From contig URGC01000093.1 in the NCBI GenBank assembly GCA_900547255.1, positions 1-9,707 on the forward strand: 9,707 bases of DNA. Reading direction: 5' to 3'. The notes under the pieces were generated by a model. That model saw only the letters and a program-made list of their open reading frames with translations. It had not been told where the DNA came from and did no database searches. The translations under genes were made by a program, and so were the position numbers. Of this stretch, positions 1-5,899 are shown piece by piece; within the stretch, counting starts at the first letter, position 1; every line of letters begins with the position of its first letter. The DNA is from an uncultured Eubacterium sp. Lineage in GTDB: Bacteria; Bacillota; Clostridia; Lachnospirales; Lachnospiraceae.

Positions 1-2
1 CA

Positions 3-98
3 CGTAGCAATCTGGTATCAAAGGGGTCAAAATACCTTTTGACCCCAACATCATGATATTTTGATAAGGCCGCCTGCATACAAAATGTGTGTGCTACG
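3..98. repeat. nested inverted-repeat element (possible structured RNA or palindromic intergenic repeat)
   Basis: Several inverted repeats nest inside one another. A 7-bp pair (3-9 with 92-98) encloses another 7-bp pair (16-22 with 60-66). That pair encloses a perfect 10-bp hairpin (GGGGTCAAAA, 23-32, with TTTTGACCCC, 37-46, loop TACC). A third hairpin lies at about 76-90 (CATACA/TGTGTG, one G-T pair, AAA loop). A 10-bp palindrome (99-108) follows directly. The layout would fold as a closed stem with two side hairpins on either strand. It may be an intergenic palindromic repeat or a terminator of an unseen upstream gene; the left edge is cut by the window. I do not recognise a named RNA family. 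Confidence 0.5.
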
Positions 99-114
99 AG
101 CCGCGGCTTGATGA

Positions 115-251
115 TTTGGATTTGTAAGTTGATTTCTTCACAACAAATCCAAAAATGCGCCTTTATCACTTCGCTAAACTAGACTTTTTTCTCTTTTTCA
201 TGAAATGCTTCAAAAAATCCACTTTTAGGGTAATCTTTGGATTTTTTCAAG
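115..251 (+). repeat. dispersed intergenic repeat, copy A
   Basis: It starts with a perfect 11-bp inverted repeat (115-125 with 143-153, 17-nt loop). The diagnostic core is CACTTCGCTAAACTA at 167-181, then a T-rich stretch ending TTCATGAAA, and a second block GGATTTTTTCAAG from 239. Both blocks recur in the same order on the minus strand at 5386-5303, and the distance between their starts is 72 nt in each copy. A 71-codon reading frame (155-370) crosses this copy, but a one-base indel between the copies breaks the frame, so what is conserved is DNA or RNA rather than protein. The rest of the gap to 458 shows no gene and no convincing sigma70 promoter; TATATA at about 302 is the best -10 candidate, without a good -35 box. 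Confidence 0.6.
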
Positions 252-441
252 ATAATTTTGATATAGAGAAAATCGACTTAGATATGCTTGCGTTTAGAGG
301 CTATATAAGCTTATGTTTGGATTTATTTTGCCAAATGTTACGAATACACCCAAATTTCGCTGACTGCTGATAACATGACACCACATCAAAATAAACGATA
401 TGCCTTAATCGCAACCCCCATTAACTTAAATTATCACGCAG

Positions 442-447
442 AAAGGA
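442..447 (+). promoter_or_regulatory. ribosome binding site setting the start of the DUF885 gene
   Basis: AAAGGA lies 11 nt before the ATG at 459. The in-frame ATG at 375 has no purine-rich stretch upstream. It would also put about 28 polar residues ahead of the Arg/Lys-rich signal-peptide n-region. This favours 459. Confidence 0.65.
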
Positions 448-458
448 TTCCGCTTTTC

Positions 459-2432
459 ATGAAATGTAAACCATCATTCAAACATATACGTGCGCTGTCC
501 CGCCAGGTCAGGCGAAGCCTCGCTGGACTTCTTGCCGGCATCAGCGCAATTACCAACGTAGCCGGAGCTTCAATTTTTCCCGGTGCTGGCATTCCCGGTG
601 CTGGCATTCCCAATGCTGGCATTGTCGGTGCTGGCATTGCCGGTGCTGGCATTGCCGGTTTGGCAGGTACTACTTCTGTGCTGACAGGTTGCAGCACACC
701 TTCAAAAAATCAGCAGCAAAATCCCCAATCCTCTGGCACTGGACAGCAAGGAAACCAGACTTCTGACTCCAGACAACAATCCGAGGAGAACAATGCTTTC
801 GAGGAATTTGCCATGGAAGTGTTTCGAGACACCCTCGCCCAGAACGGGCTTGCAGTTCACTCATACCTTGAACACCCCGAAAATTACGGAATCACCGATT
901 ACCCGCTGACTATCGGCGAATATGACCTTGATTCCCTAGGTGACACGTCAGATTTAACGAATACGCTCACACGCCTTAAATCCTTCAACCGCGAGCTTTT
1001 GTCTGATAAACATAAACTCACATATGATGAGATTTTATACACACTTGAAACCGAGCTTGAATACAGTGATATCTATCTTTATAACACATCACTGTCGACA
1101 ACGATTGGCGAGCAGATTCAGCTCCCACTCGTTCTCGCCGAATACACATTTAAAGAAGAAAAAGATGTTGAAGAATACCTTGCCATCGCGGAAGATGTTG
1201 ATAAATATTTCACAAACGTGTGTGAATACGAAAAACTCCGGGCTGATGCAGGTATACTCATGGAAGATTATCTGGCTGACAAGATAATTGAGCAATGCAA
1301 TACATTTATTGAAAATGCAAGTGATGGTTTTCTTATAAGCACATTTGCCACAAGACTTGATGCGCTTGGACTGTCAGATGCCAAAAGAAATGAGTATATC
1401 AGGCGTAACCAGACAGCAGTAGATGAGCATGTTATCAAAGGTTATGAGATACTCCGTGACGGGCTTCGCAATCTCAAGGGAAGCGGAAAATACTCTGGCG
1501 GAATTGGCAATTACCCTGACGGACTCCGATACTATGAATATTTTCTGGCTTCTAATCTCGGCTGGAACAAATCTTTAGATGAATTTGCGGAGCTGATAAC
1601 AGGCTACATCAACAAAACAATTCTACAGATTCAAAAAATTGCCACAGAACACCCGGATTCATATAACAAAGCTTCAACATTTTCATTTCAGCAGCTAAGC
1701 CCTGAGGATACGCTTGAACAGTTAAAGAAGCTCATCAAAGACAATTATCCGGACGGACCGGATGTTGATTACACAATCAGCTATGTTGATAAATCTATCT
1801 CCGAGTCGGCAAGTCCGGCTATATATTTCACGCCGCAGATTGACAATATAGAAGAAAACTCCATCTATATCAATCCCGACAATGCCGGTTCCGCTGATTT
1901 GTACGCGACACTTGCGCATGAGGGATTTCCAGGGCATCTGTATCAGACAACATATTTTGCGGCATCTGACCCTGACCTTATAAGATACGTGATTGCGCCA
2001 ACTGGCTATGTCGAGGGCTGGGCCACCTATATTGAGGTTGATTCCTACAGATACGCCGAAACCGGTGACGAGTACCTTAACGAGCTTATGGGGCTCAATT
2101 ATGCCCTCACGCTGCTTTTATATGCGAGTGTCGACATGGGAGTCAGTTGCTATGGATGGAGCGAGGATGATGTGTATAACTTTGTATCTTCTTTTGGATT
2201 TCGTGGAAAAAGGATTGCAAAGGAAATGTATGATGCAATGGTAAGTGAACCCGGCAACTACTGCCGTTACGTGCTTGGCTATATCGCCATTCTTGAACTT
2301 CAAGATAAAGCAAAAGAACTCCTTGGCAACAGATATTCTGCCAAAGAGTTCAATAAATTCTTACTAGACACTGGAGCTATCCAGTTTGATATATTATTCA
2401 ACAGACTTGATGAATGGGCTGCTGCATATTAG
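459..2432 (+). CDS. DUF885 family predicted metallopeptidase, probable lipoprotein
   Basis: Predicted secreted protein of 657 residues, probably anchored to the outer face of the membrane. Its C-terminal half matches the DUF885 family, with a zinc-protease-like HEGFPGH motif (residues 487-493) and, about 26 residues later, VEGWATYIE with Glu519. These are the family hallmarks and are thought to supply metal ligands; no substrate is known for this member. The N-terminus has a basic region, then a hydrophobic stretch, then LTGC with Cys78, which reads as a lipobox. It is followed by a Ser/Gln/Asn-rich linker (about 79-110) typical of Gram-positive lipoproteins. The leader is unusually long (77 residues) because five GAGI-type pentapeptides (42-66) sit inside it. 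The start at 459 is chosen for its AAAGGA site; an in-frame ATG at 375 would add 28 residues. The gene is alone on its strand and ends 30 bp from the convergent J-protein gene, with no clear terminator between. Confidence 0.85.
   Translation: MKCKPSFKHIRALSRQVRRSLAGLLAGISAITNVAGASIFPGAGIPGAGIPNAGIVGAGIAGAGIAGLAGTTSVLTGCSTPSKNQQQNPQSSGTGQQGNQTSDSRQQSEENNAFEEFAMEVFRDTLAQNGLAVHSYLEHPENYGITDYPLTIGEYDLDSLGDTSDLTNTLTRLKSFNRELLSDKHKLTYDEILYTLETELEYSDIYLYNTSLSTTIGEQIQLPLVLAEYTFKEEKDVEEYLAIAEDVDKYFTNVCEYEKLRADAGILMEDYLADKIIEQCNTFIENASDGFLISTFATRLDALGLSDAKRNEYIRRNQTAVDEHVIKGYEILRDGLRNLKGSGKYSGGIGNYPDGLRYYEYFLASNLGWNKSLDEFAELITGYINKTILQIQKIATEHPDSYNKASTFSFQQLSPEDTLEQLKKLIKDNYPDGPDVDYTISYVDKSISESASPAIYFTPQIDNIEENSIYINPDNAGSADLYATLAHEGFPGHLYQTTYFAASDPDLIRYVIAPTGYVEGWATYIEVDSYRYAETGDEYLNELMGLNYALTLLLYASVDMGVSCYGWSEDDVYNFVSSFGFRGKRIAKEMYDAMVSEPGNYCRYVLGYIAILELQDKAKELLGNRYSAKEFNKFLLDTGAIQFDILFNRLDEWAAAY
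582..656 (+). repeat. five 15-bp tandem repeats inside the DUF885 signal-peptide region
   Basis: Five consecutive 15-bp units share the core TGCTGGCATT: two identical units ending CCC, one variant beginning AA and ending GTC, then two identical units ending GCC. They encode GAGIP, GAGIP, NAGIV, GAGIA and GAGIA. Because 15 is a multiple of three, gain or loss of units would change only the length of the hydrophobic leader and never the frame. Near-identity of the units suggests recent expansion by slippage. Confidence 0.9.
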
Positions 2433-2476
2433 CAGCAGAACGTTCAATTACCATCCAATATATTAGCAGCAGAACG
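2426..2476. repeat. 17-bp direct repeat covering both convergent stop codons
   Basis: ATATTAGCAGCAGAACG occurs at 2426-2442 and again at 2460-2476, 34 bp apart. The first copy carries the TAG stop of the DUF885 gene on the plus strand. The second carries the TAA stop of the J-protein gene on the minus strand. The first copy also forms a 6-bp inverted repeat with the preceding bases (2418-2423 with 2431-2436), but no T-run follows, so this is not a convincing intrinsic terminator. Confidence 0.8.
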
Positions 2477-3257
2477 CTCCGCCGCCACACAGTACATTAG
2501 CACAGAGGTTGAGCATGCACAGCTTGACACACACATCACCGCCACCGACAGTTGTACGTCCATAAGCATTGCCTCTGTCAGCATACCACTGTCCACCGCT
2601 CTGTAACTGGTTATAAAGCAACTGATACATCTGGTTATCAGGATTAAGCTCTACCGCATGCTTGGCATGTTCAAGGGCTGTTGCTGTATTACCTACCGCA
2701 GAATTAGCCTGCGCACTGTAGTAATACCACCTTGCATCTCGGTCAATCATATTGTTAAGCACATTTAACGCTTCCTGATATGAGCCACTTCTTATATAGT
2801 TATATGCCGCCTTAAGGTGCTGTCCAGTCTCATCATTACCAAACATGTCTTCGCGCTGTCTGTAACCACCATTACCATTCGTGCTGTATCCGAATCCAAA
2901 TGGTCCAAATCCCCAGAAAGTTCCGAAATCGCCATATGGATTGCCGTTATTAGCCCTGTCTCCATCATAGCCATATCCACCCTGATTTGACGAATTATAA
3001 CCACCGGCAGAACCATAGCCGCCTGAAGATCCATAACCACCATATGCGCCATAGCCGCTTGCACCAGCTTCCTTCTCTTTCATAATCTGGTTATAAGCCT
3101 GCTGTACCTCCTTAAACATCTCCTCCGCCTTATCCTTGTTCGGATTATTGATGTTAGCATCTGGATGATACTTTCTGCTAAGTGTTCTATATGCTTTCTT
3201 TATCTCTTCATCAGAAGCCCCTCTTGGCACTCCTAACACGCTATACGGATCTGTCAC
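2463..3257 (-). CDS. J-domain (DnaJ-like) protein with TPR-like region and cysteine-rich tail
   Basis: Predicted Hsp70 co-chaperone of 264 residues. Residues 1-63 are a J domain with the invariant HPD at 31-33, which in this family stimulates the DnaK ATPase. Residues 64-132 are low-complexity Gly/Tyr/Ser-rich, with an FGFG-type stretch near 113-123. Residues 146-216 look like TPR helices (repeated A-x-G-x-x-x-x-A-L patterns). The last 22 residues hold six cysteines (243, 247, 252, 257, 263, 264) in a hydrophobic, Gly-containing setting. The CxxCxGxG zinc repeats of true DnaJ are absent, so this is a type III J-protein and not the housekeeping DnaJ. The start is GTG, supported by GGAGG seven nt upstream. 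Its GTGA overlaps the TGA of the DUF5685 gene, so translation is coupled and the two products likely work together. Client and tail function are unknown. Confidence 0.88.
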   Translation of the reverse strand: MTDPYSVLGVPRGASDEEIKKAYRTLSRKYHPDANINNPNKDKAEEMFKEVQQAYNQIMKEKEAGASGYGAYGGYGSSGGYGSAGGYNSSNQGGYGYDGDRANNGNPYGDFGTFWGFGPFGFGYSTNGNGGYRQREDMFGNDETGQHLKAAYNYIRSGSYQEALNVLNNMIDRDARWYYYSAQANSAVGNTATALEHAKHAVELNPDNQMYQLLYNQLQSGGQWYADRGNAYGRTTVGGGDVCVKLCMLNLCANVLCGGGAFCC

Positions 3258-4087
3258 TTTTTAACCTCCATGCGGCGTTTCTTCGCCTGTTCATATCTGG
3301 TCCATACACCAGAATATATTATATTTTTAAGAATCTCTGCATCCTGTATTATCGGCAGAAATTCAAATTGTCTCGCACACTGTGCCATAACTCCATTAAG
3401 TATGCCAAGAACCATCTGCTCAAAATCGTTTCTTTCATAGTATGCCTTGAGCATATTATATCTATTCTTCCTGATATCTGCATCCAAATCGTCATATGCA
3501 TCCAGTATATAGATGAATTTTCCAAGATAAAAGCCTAAACGCTCAAGTGTCTCCTGCCATTCATCATGCTTCATTGCAAGAACTGCTGCCATTATATTAC
3601 CAAAACATGAAGAAACTGTGTCTATATCGGTTTCTCCTGCATTTTCCAGGCTGGAAAGCCTCTCCAGCTCACCTTTGATAACCTTCGCCTTATCTGGGTA
3701 TTTATCCTGAATCCCGGCGGCTTTTTTCTTAAAATATGCTGACTCAGCTCTGGCTGCAATATTGTGGTCGTCATTCCAGTCGTCAAGACATTTGTAATAT
3801 GCCATAAGAAGATTCATATCGGCAACATAATCTGTCACCTTGCTCCTACGGAACGTGTGCTTACCAACCGGATGCACCATGCAATGCTTCTCGCACACCG
3901 TCACTTCCGGCTCATATAACCCTGTCAGAAGCATTACCAGAAATGTAAAATCATAGCTTAACGTCATCTTGGACAGCAGCCCATGCTGGCTTCCAAGCGC
4001 GTCGCACAAGCCGCAGTAATATGACCTGTACATATCAAATTCTCGAAATCTTAATTCTGGCTTATTAACAACAACATATCCGTACAT
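3254..4087 (-). CDS. DUF5685 family protein with squalene/phytoene-synthase-like Asp motifs
   Basis: I place this 277-residue protein in DUF5685 from its N-terminus (GYVVVNKPELRFREFDMYRS) and the conserved Cys pairs C25/C28 (CGLC) and C65/C69 (CEKHC), which could bind a metal. No function is established. Two acidic motifs stand out. DDWNDD at 102-107 resembles the first Asp-rich motif of isoprenoid synthases. D196-AYDDLDAD-204 followed by IRKNRYN resembles the second motif plus basic patch of squalene/phytoene synthases. The rest is predicted largely helical, which fits an all-alpha terpene-synthase-like fold, but this is my inference. No signal peptide or membrane segment is clear. GAGG lies five nt before the ATG. 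The gene follows the alarmone synthetase gene after 87 bp and overlaps the J-protein gene by 4 bp. Confidence 0.85.
   Translation of the reverse strand: MYGYVVVNKPELRFREFDMYRSYYCGLCDALGSQHGLLSKMTLSYDFTFLVMLLTGLYEPEVTVCEKHCMVHPVGKHTFRRSKVTDYVADMNLLMAYYKCLDDWNDDHNIAARAESAYFKKKAAGIQDKYPDKAKVIKGELERLSSLENAGETDIDTVSSCFGNIMAAVLAMKHDEWQETLERLGFYLGKFIYILDAYDDLDADIRKNRYNMLKAYYERNDFEQMVLGILNGVMAQCARQFEFLPIIQDAEILKNIIYSGVWTRYEQAKKRRMEVKK
3265..3269 (-). promoter_or_regulatory. ribosome binding site for the GTG start of the J-protein
   Basis: On the minus strand GGAGG lies seven nt before the GTG at 3257, inside the last codons of the upstream DUF5685 gene. It confirms the GTG start and translational coupling. 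Confidence 0.85.
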
Positions 4088-4131
4088 ACTATCCTCAACT
4101 CTTTACAATATTAACCGCGATGTCAGCATAT

Positions 4132-4147
4132 ATGTTTAATTAAACAT
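4132..4147. promoter_or_regulatory. 16-bp perfect palindrome upstream of the DUF5685 gene (possible operator)
   Basis: ATGTTTAATTAAACAT is a perfect two-fold symmetric sequence in the 87-bp gap between the alarmone synthetase stop and the DUF5685 start, 45 bp before that start. An uninterrupted AT palindrome folds poorly as an RNA hairpin but suits a dimeric DNA-binding protein. No good sigma70 promoter was recognised beside it, so an operator role is a guess. Confidence 0.35.
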
Positions 4148-4174
4148 CTATCATTATAAATGCTTATCTGTATG

Positions 4175-5002
4175 TCAGCTTTTATCCGGCATATCAATAC
4201 TCTCTATCGCCTTAAGCCCCATTGGATTGAGAAGTCTGTTTTTTCTAAGCCTTCCTATATTCTGGGTAGAATTCTTTGCCTTCTCCATATACTCAGGGGA
4301 TTTCATTCTTGTTCTGAGTGTCTCCATACGCTGGTCTATTGATGCAATTATCTGTGCACAATCTGCCAGCTCATCTGCTATCGCACCTTCCTCGTCCGCA
4401 GGTATATTCTTCTTATATCTTAACTTATGCTCCTGACTTGCCCACAAATCCATAGCAAGTGTTCTTATCTGAACCTCGACCTTCATAGGTTTCTTCTCAT
4501 CATGAAGGAATATAGGAACCTCTACTATAAGATGAAGGCTTCTGTATCCGCTTGGTTTAGGATTCTTAATGTAATCCTTAATCTCAATAAGTGTTATATC
4601 ATCCTGTGATAAAAAGCAGTCCGCAAGCATATATATGTCTTCAATAAATGAACATATGACCCTTACACCTGCTATATCCCTTATCTCAGACTCTATAGCC
4701 TCAATATTGAGCGGAATATTCTTTCTTCGTATTTTCTTAAGTATGCTGTCGATAGACTTGATTCTCGTCTTTATGGACTCTATTGGGTTGCAGTCATATT
4801 CAAGCGAGAACTGCTCATCAAGCACACGGAACTTCGTCTCAACTTCCATAGCTGCACATTTATAATATGACATCTCCATGTCAAAAGGCTTGATATTCTC
4901 TGATAATGTATCAAGAACCTCATCAGACAATAGATTTTCCTTAATAAACTGGTCTCTTATCTGAACCTTTCTCTGCTCAACCTGTTGCTCCAGCAAATTC
5001 AT
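4175..5002 (-). CDS. small alarmone synthetase, RelA/SpoT nucleotidyltransferase family
   Basis: Predicted GTP pyrophosphokinase of 275 residues that transfers pyrophosphate from ATP to GDP or GTP to make (p)ppGpp. It has only the synthetase domain: no HD hydrolase, TGS or ACT domain is present, unlike full-length Rel (about 700 residues or more), so it is a RelQ/RelP-like small synthetase. Synthetase signatures are visible: EIRDIAGVRV (106-115), KDYIKNPKPSGYRSLHL (142-158), and VEVQIRT (175-181) with the catalytic-type Glu176, followed by WASQEHKLRY (187-196). The extra C-terminal helix is rich in basic residues. The start is uncertain. The candidates are GTG 5011, ATG 5008 and ATG 5002; I chose 5002 because GGTGAT, complementary to the 16S tail, lies four nt before it. 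The gene reads toward DUF5685 and the J-protein and may share transcription with them across an 87-bp gap. Confidence 0.88.
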   Translation of the reverse strand: MNLLEQQVEQRKVQIRDQFIKENLLSDEVLDTLSENIKPFDMEMSYYKCAAMEVETKFRVLDEQFSLEYDCNPIESIKTRIKSIDSILKKIRRKNIPLNIEAIESEIRDIAGVRVICSFIEDIYMLADCFLSQDDITLIEIKDYIKNPKPSGYRSLHLIVEVPIFLHDEKKPMKVEVQIRTLAMDLWASQEHKLRYKKNIPADEEGAIADELADCAQIIASIDQRMETLRTRMKSPEYMEKAKNSTQNIGRLRKNRLLNPMGLKAIESIDMPDKS

Positions 5003-5200
5003 TAACATCACCCATTCATCTTACTTTACATGTATTAATAATCTCATGCTATGCCTGCATACATATACAGCCACATATACATCAATCCAGCCATTTACTC
5101 ATGCTGGACCCGGATTATTATCATCATCTTATCATAATGGCTAATACACTTCTATATATAAACTATAAAAAATTCTAAAAACTTCCATAACATCTTCTAA
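5003..5200 (-). other. upstream region of the alarmone synthetase gene
   Basis: No gene is visible. The stretch is AT-rich, with an ATTATTATCATCATC-like run near 5115 and AGCATGAG present twice on the minus strand. I looked for sigma70 boxes toward the alarmone gene and found only weak candidates, so no promoter is called. Together with the repeat at 5201-5390 it forms a long leader or spacer of nearly 400 bp. Confidence 0.4.
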
Positions 5201-5390
5201 TCATCGGATTTGGCTTTTCAAACCAGATTTCGAATTAAATATCCAAATTGGGTTTTCAAACTGAGAATACAAATTGGATTTGGCTTCATACTGGGAAAAC
5301 GGCTTGAAAAATCCAGAAACCAAGATAATCTTGGCTTTTTCTGTGCTTTCATGAATTAAAAGAAAAAAGATTAGTTTAGCGAAGTGTAAA
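5201..5390 (-). repeat. dispersed intergenic repeat, copy B (inverted relative to copy A)
   Basis: On the minus strand this carries the same 15-bp core CACTTCGCTAAACTA (5386-5372), the same T-rich stretch to TTCATGAAA (ending 5347), and the second shared block GGATTTTTCAAG, whose GG begins at 5314, again 72 nt from the start of the core. Downstream of that, GGATTTGGCTT is repeated on the plus strand at 5206-5216 and 5276-5286, and TTTTCAAAC at 5215-5223 and 5253-5261, giving diverged internal repeats. A 15-nt palindrome, CCAAGATAATCTTGG, lies at 5320-5334. A 64-codon open frame (5201-5395) spans it but is out of register with the frame across copy A. The first bases match between copies, then a one-base indel shifts them, so coding is unlikely. 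Confidence 0.6.
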
Positions 5391-5450
5391 ATCAATCATT
5401 TTGGCTGAAATCACTAAAAATCAGCAGATTGCGCCAATTCACCCCTGCAT

Positions 5451-5500
5451 AAAAAAATAAAAGCCTTACAACCTGGGCTCAATCCCAAATCATAAGACCT
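5451..5500 (-). terminator. intrinsic terminator of tRNA-Lys
   Basis: Read on the minus strand, 5500-5484 pairs with 5477-5461 over 17 consecutive pairs, six of them G-U, around a 6-nt loop. It is followed immediately by TTATTTTTTT. It begins six nt after the tRNA 3' end, so it should end the tRNA transcript and also insulate the tRNA from the downstream repeat and alarmone gene. Confidence 0.85.
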
Positions 5501-5505
5501 TCTAG

Positions 5506-5578
5506 TGCGTCGCCAGGGGTTCGAACCCTGGACACCCTGATTAAGAGTCAGGTGCTCTACCAACTGAGCTAGCGACGC
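5506..5578 (-). tRNA. tRNA-Lys (anticodon CTT)
   Basis: A 73-nt tRNA on the minus strand folds perfectly: acceptor GCGTCGC with GCGACGC, D arm GCTC/GAGC, anticodon stem CCTGA/TCAGG with loop CTCTTAA (anticodon CTT, reads AAG lysine codons), variable loop GTGTC, and T arm CAGGG-TTCGAAC-CCCTG. The discriminator base is A. The following bases are CTA, so CCA is not encoded and must be added after transcription. It is a single-gene unit with its own promoter and terminator. Confidence 0.97.
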
Positions 5579-5899
5579 TTATTAAGTTTGTGTCAGTGTT
5601 TTTTGTTTTTGTCTTATCGCTGAACACAAGTGGTATTATATATGACATTTTCAAATAATGCAAGCGTTTTTTTGTATTTATTTAAGAACAATTTAAAAAA
5701 ATTTAATTTTATTTCCATTGCAGTTTTTGGATTTATTATTTATAATTTACATGGGAGTGCGTTCGTCCCACATTTTACAAGGATTTCCGGATTTTGTCAA
5801 TTTTATGGATATTGCCTTAACACAACTCCTTGCAATGTCAAATTAATTTAAAAAATTTGATATTTTATCGAAAAAACATGAAAGGAAATACGTATATAT
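5579..5899. other. divergent intergenic region between tRNA-Lys and the AI-2E transporter gene
   Basis: The region is very AT-rich. Besides the tRNA promoter it holds the leader of the transporter gene. AAAGGA (5881-5886) is the likely ribosome binding site, 13 nt before the ATG at 5900, which is a longer spacing than usual. Plus-strand promoter boxes are ambiguous: TTGTCA near 5795 has no good -10 partner. An open frame at 5630-5851 has no ribosome binding site and starts inside the tRNA promoter, so I do not call it a gene. Confidence 0.5.
5635..5663 (-). promoter_or_regulatory. sigma70-type promoter of tRNA-Lys
   Basis: On the minus strand TTGCAT (5663-5658) and a perfect TATAAT (5640-5635) are separated by exactly 17 nt. 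Transcription would begin near 5628, about 50 nt before the tRNA 5' end, which leaves a leader to be removed by RNase P. Confidence 0.8.

Noticed and set aside
155..370. 71-codon open frame on the plus strand in the left intergenic region
   Set aside because: It lies in the dispersed repeat, lacks a ribosome binding site, and its frame is not kept in the second copy, where a one-base indel shifts it after about 10 codons.
375..458. longer start for the DUF885 protein at 375
   Set aside because: No ribosome binding site is present, and the added residues do not look like a signal peptide; 459 has AAAGGA at suitable spacing.
582..656. CRISPR-like array
   Set aside because: The 15-bp units are contiguous, coding and without spacers; this is a tandem repeat.
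434..697. minus-strand frame with PAMPA-type repeats
   Set aside because: It is the antisense reading of the 15-bp tandem repeats in the DUF885 gene.
2433..2462. intrinsic terminator between the DUF885 and J-protein genes
   Set aside because: There is only a 6-bp stem without a T-run in either direction.
5201..5395. 64-codon open frame on the minus strand (begins MILHFAKL)
   Set aside because: It is the counterpart in repeat copy B, has no ribosome binding site, and its similarity to the frame in copy A stops at an indel. It is better explained as repeat DNA.
5630..5851. 73-codon hydrophobic open frame before the AI-2E transporter gene
   Set aside because: It starts inside the tRNA-Lys promoter, has no Shine-Dalgarno sequence and is low-complexity AT-rich sequence.
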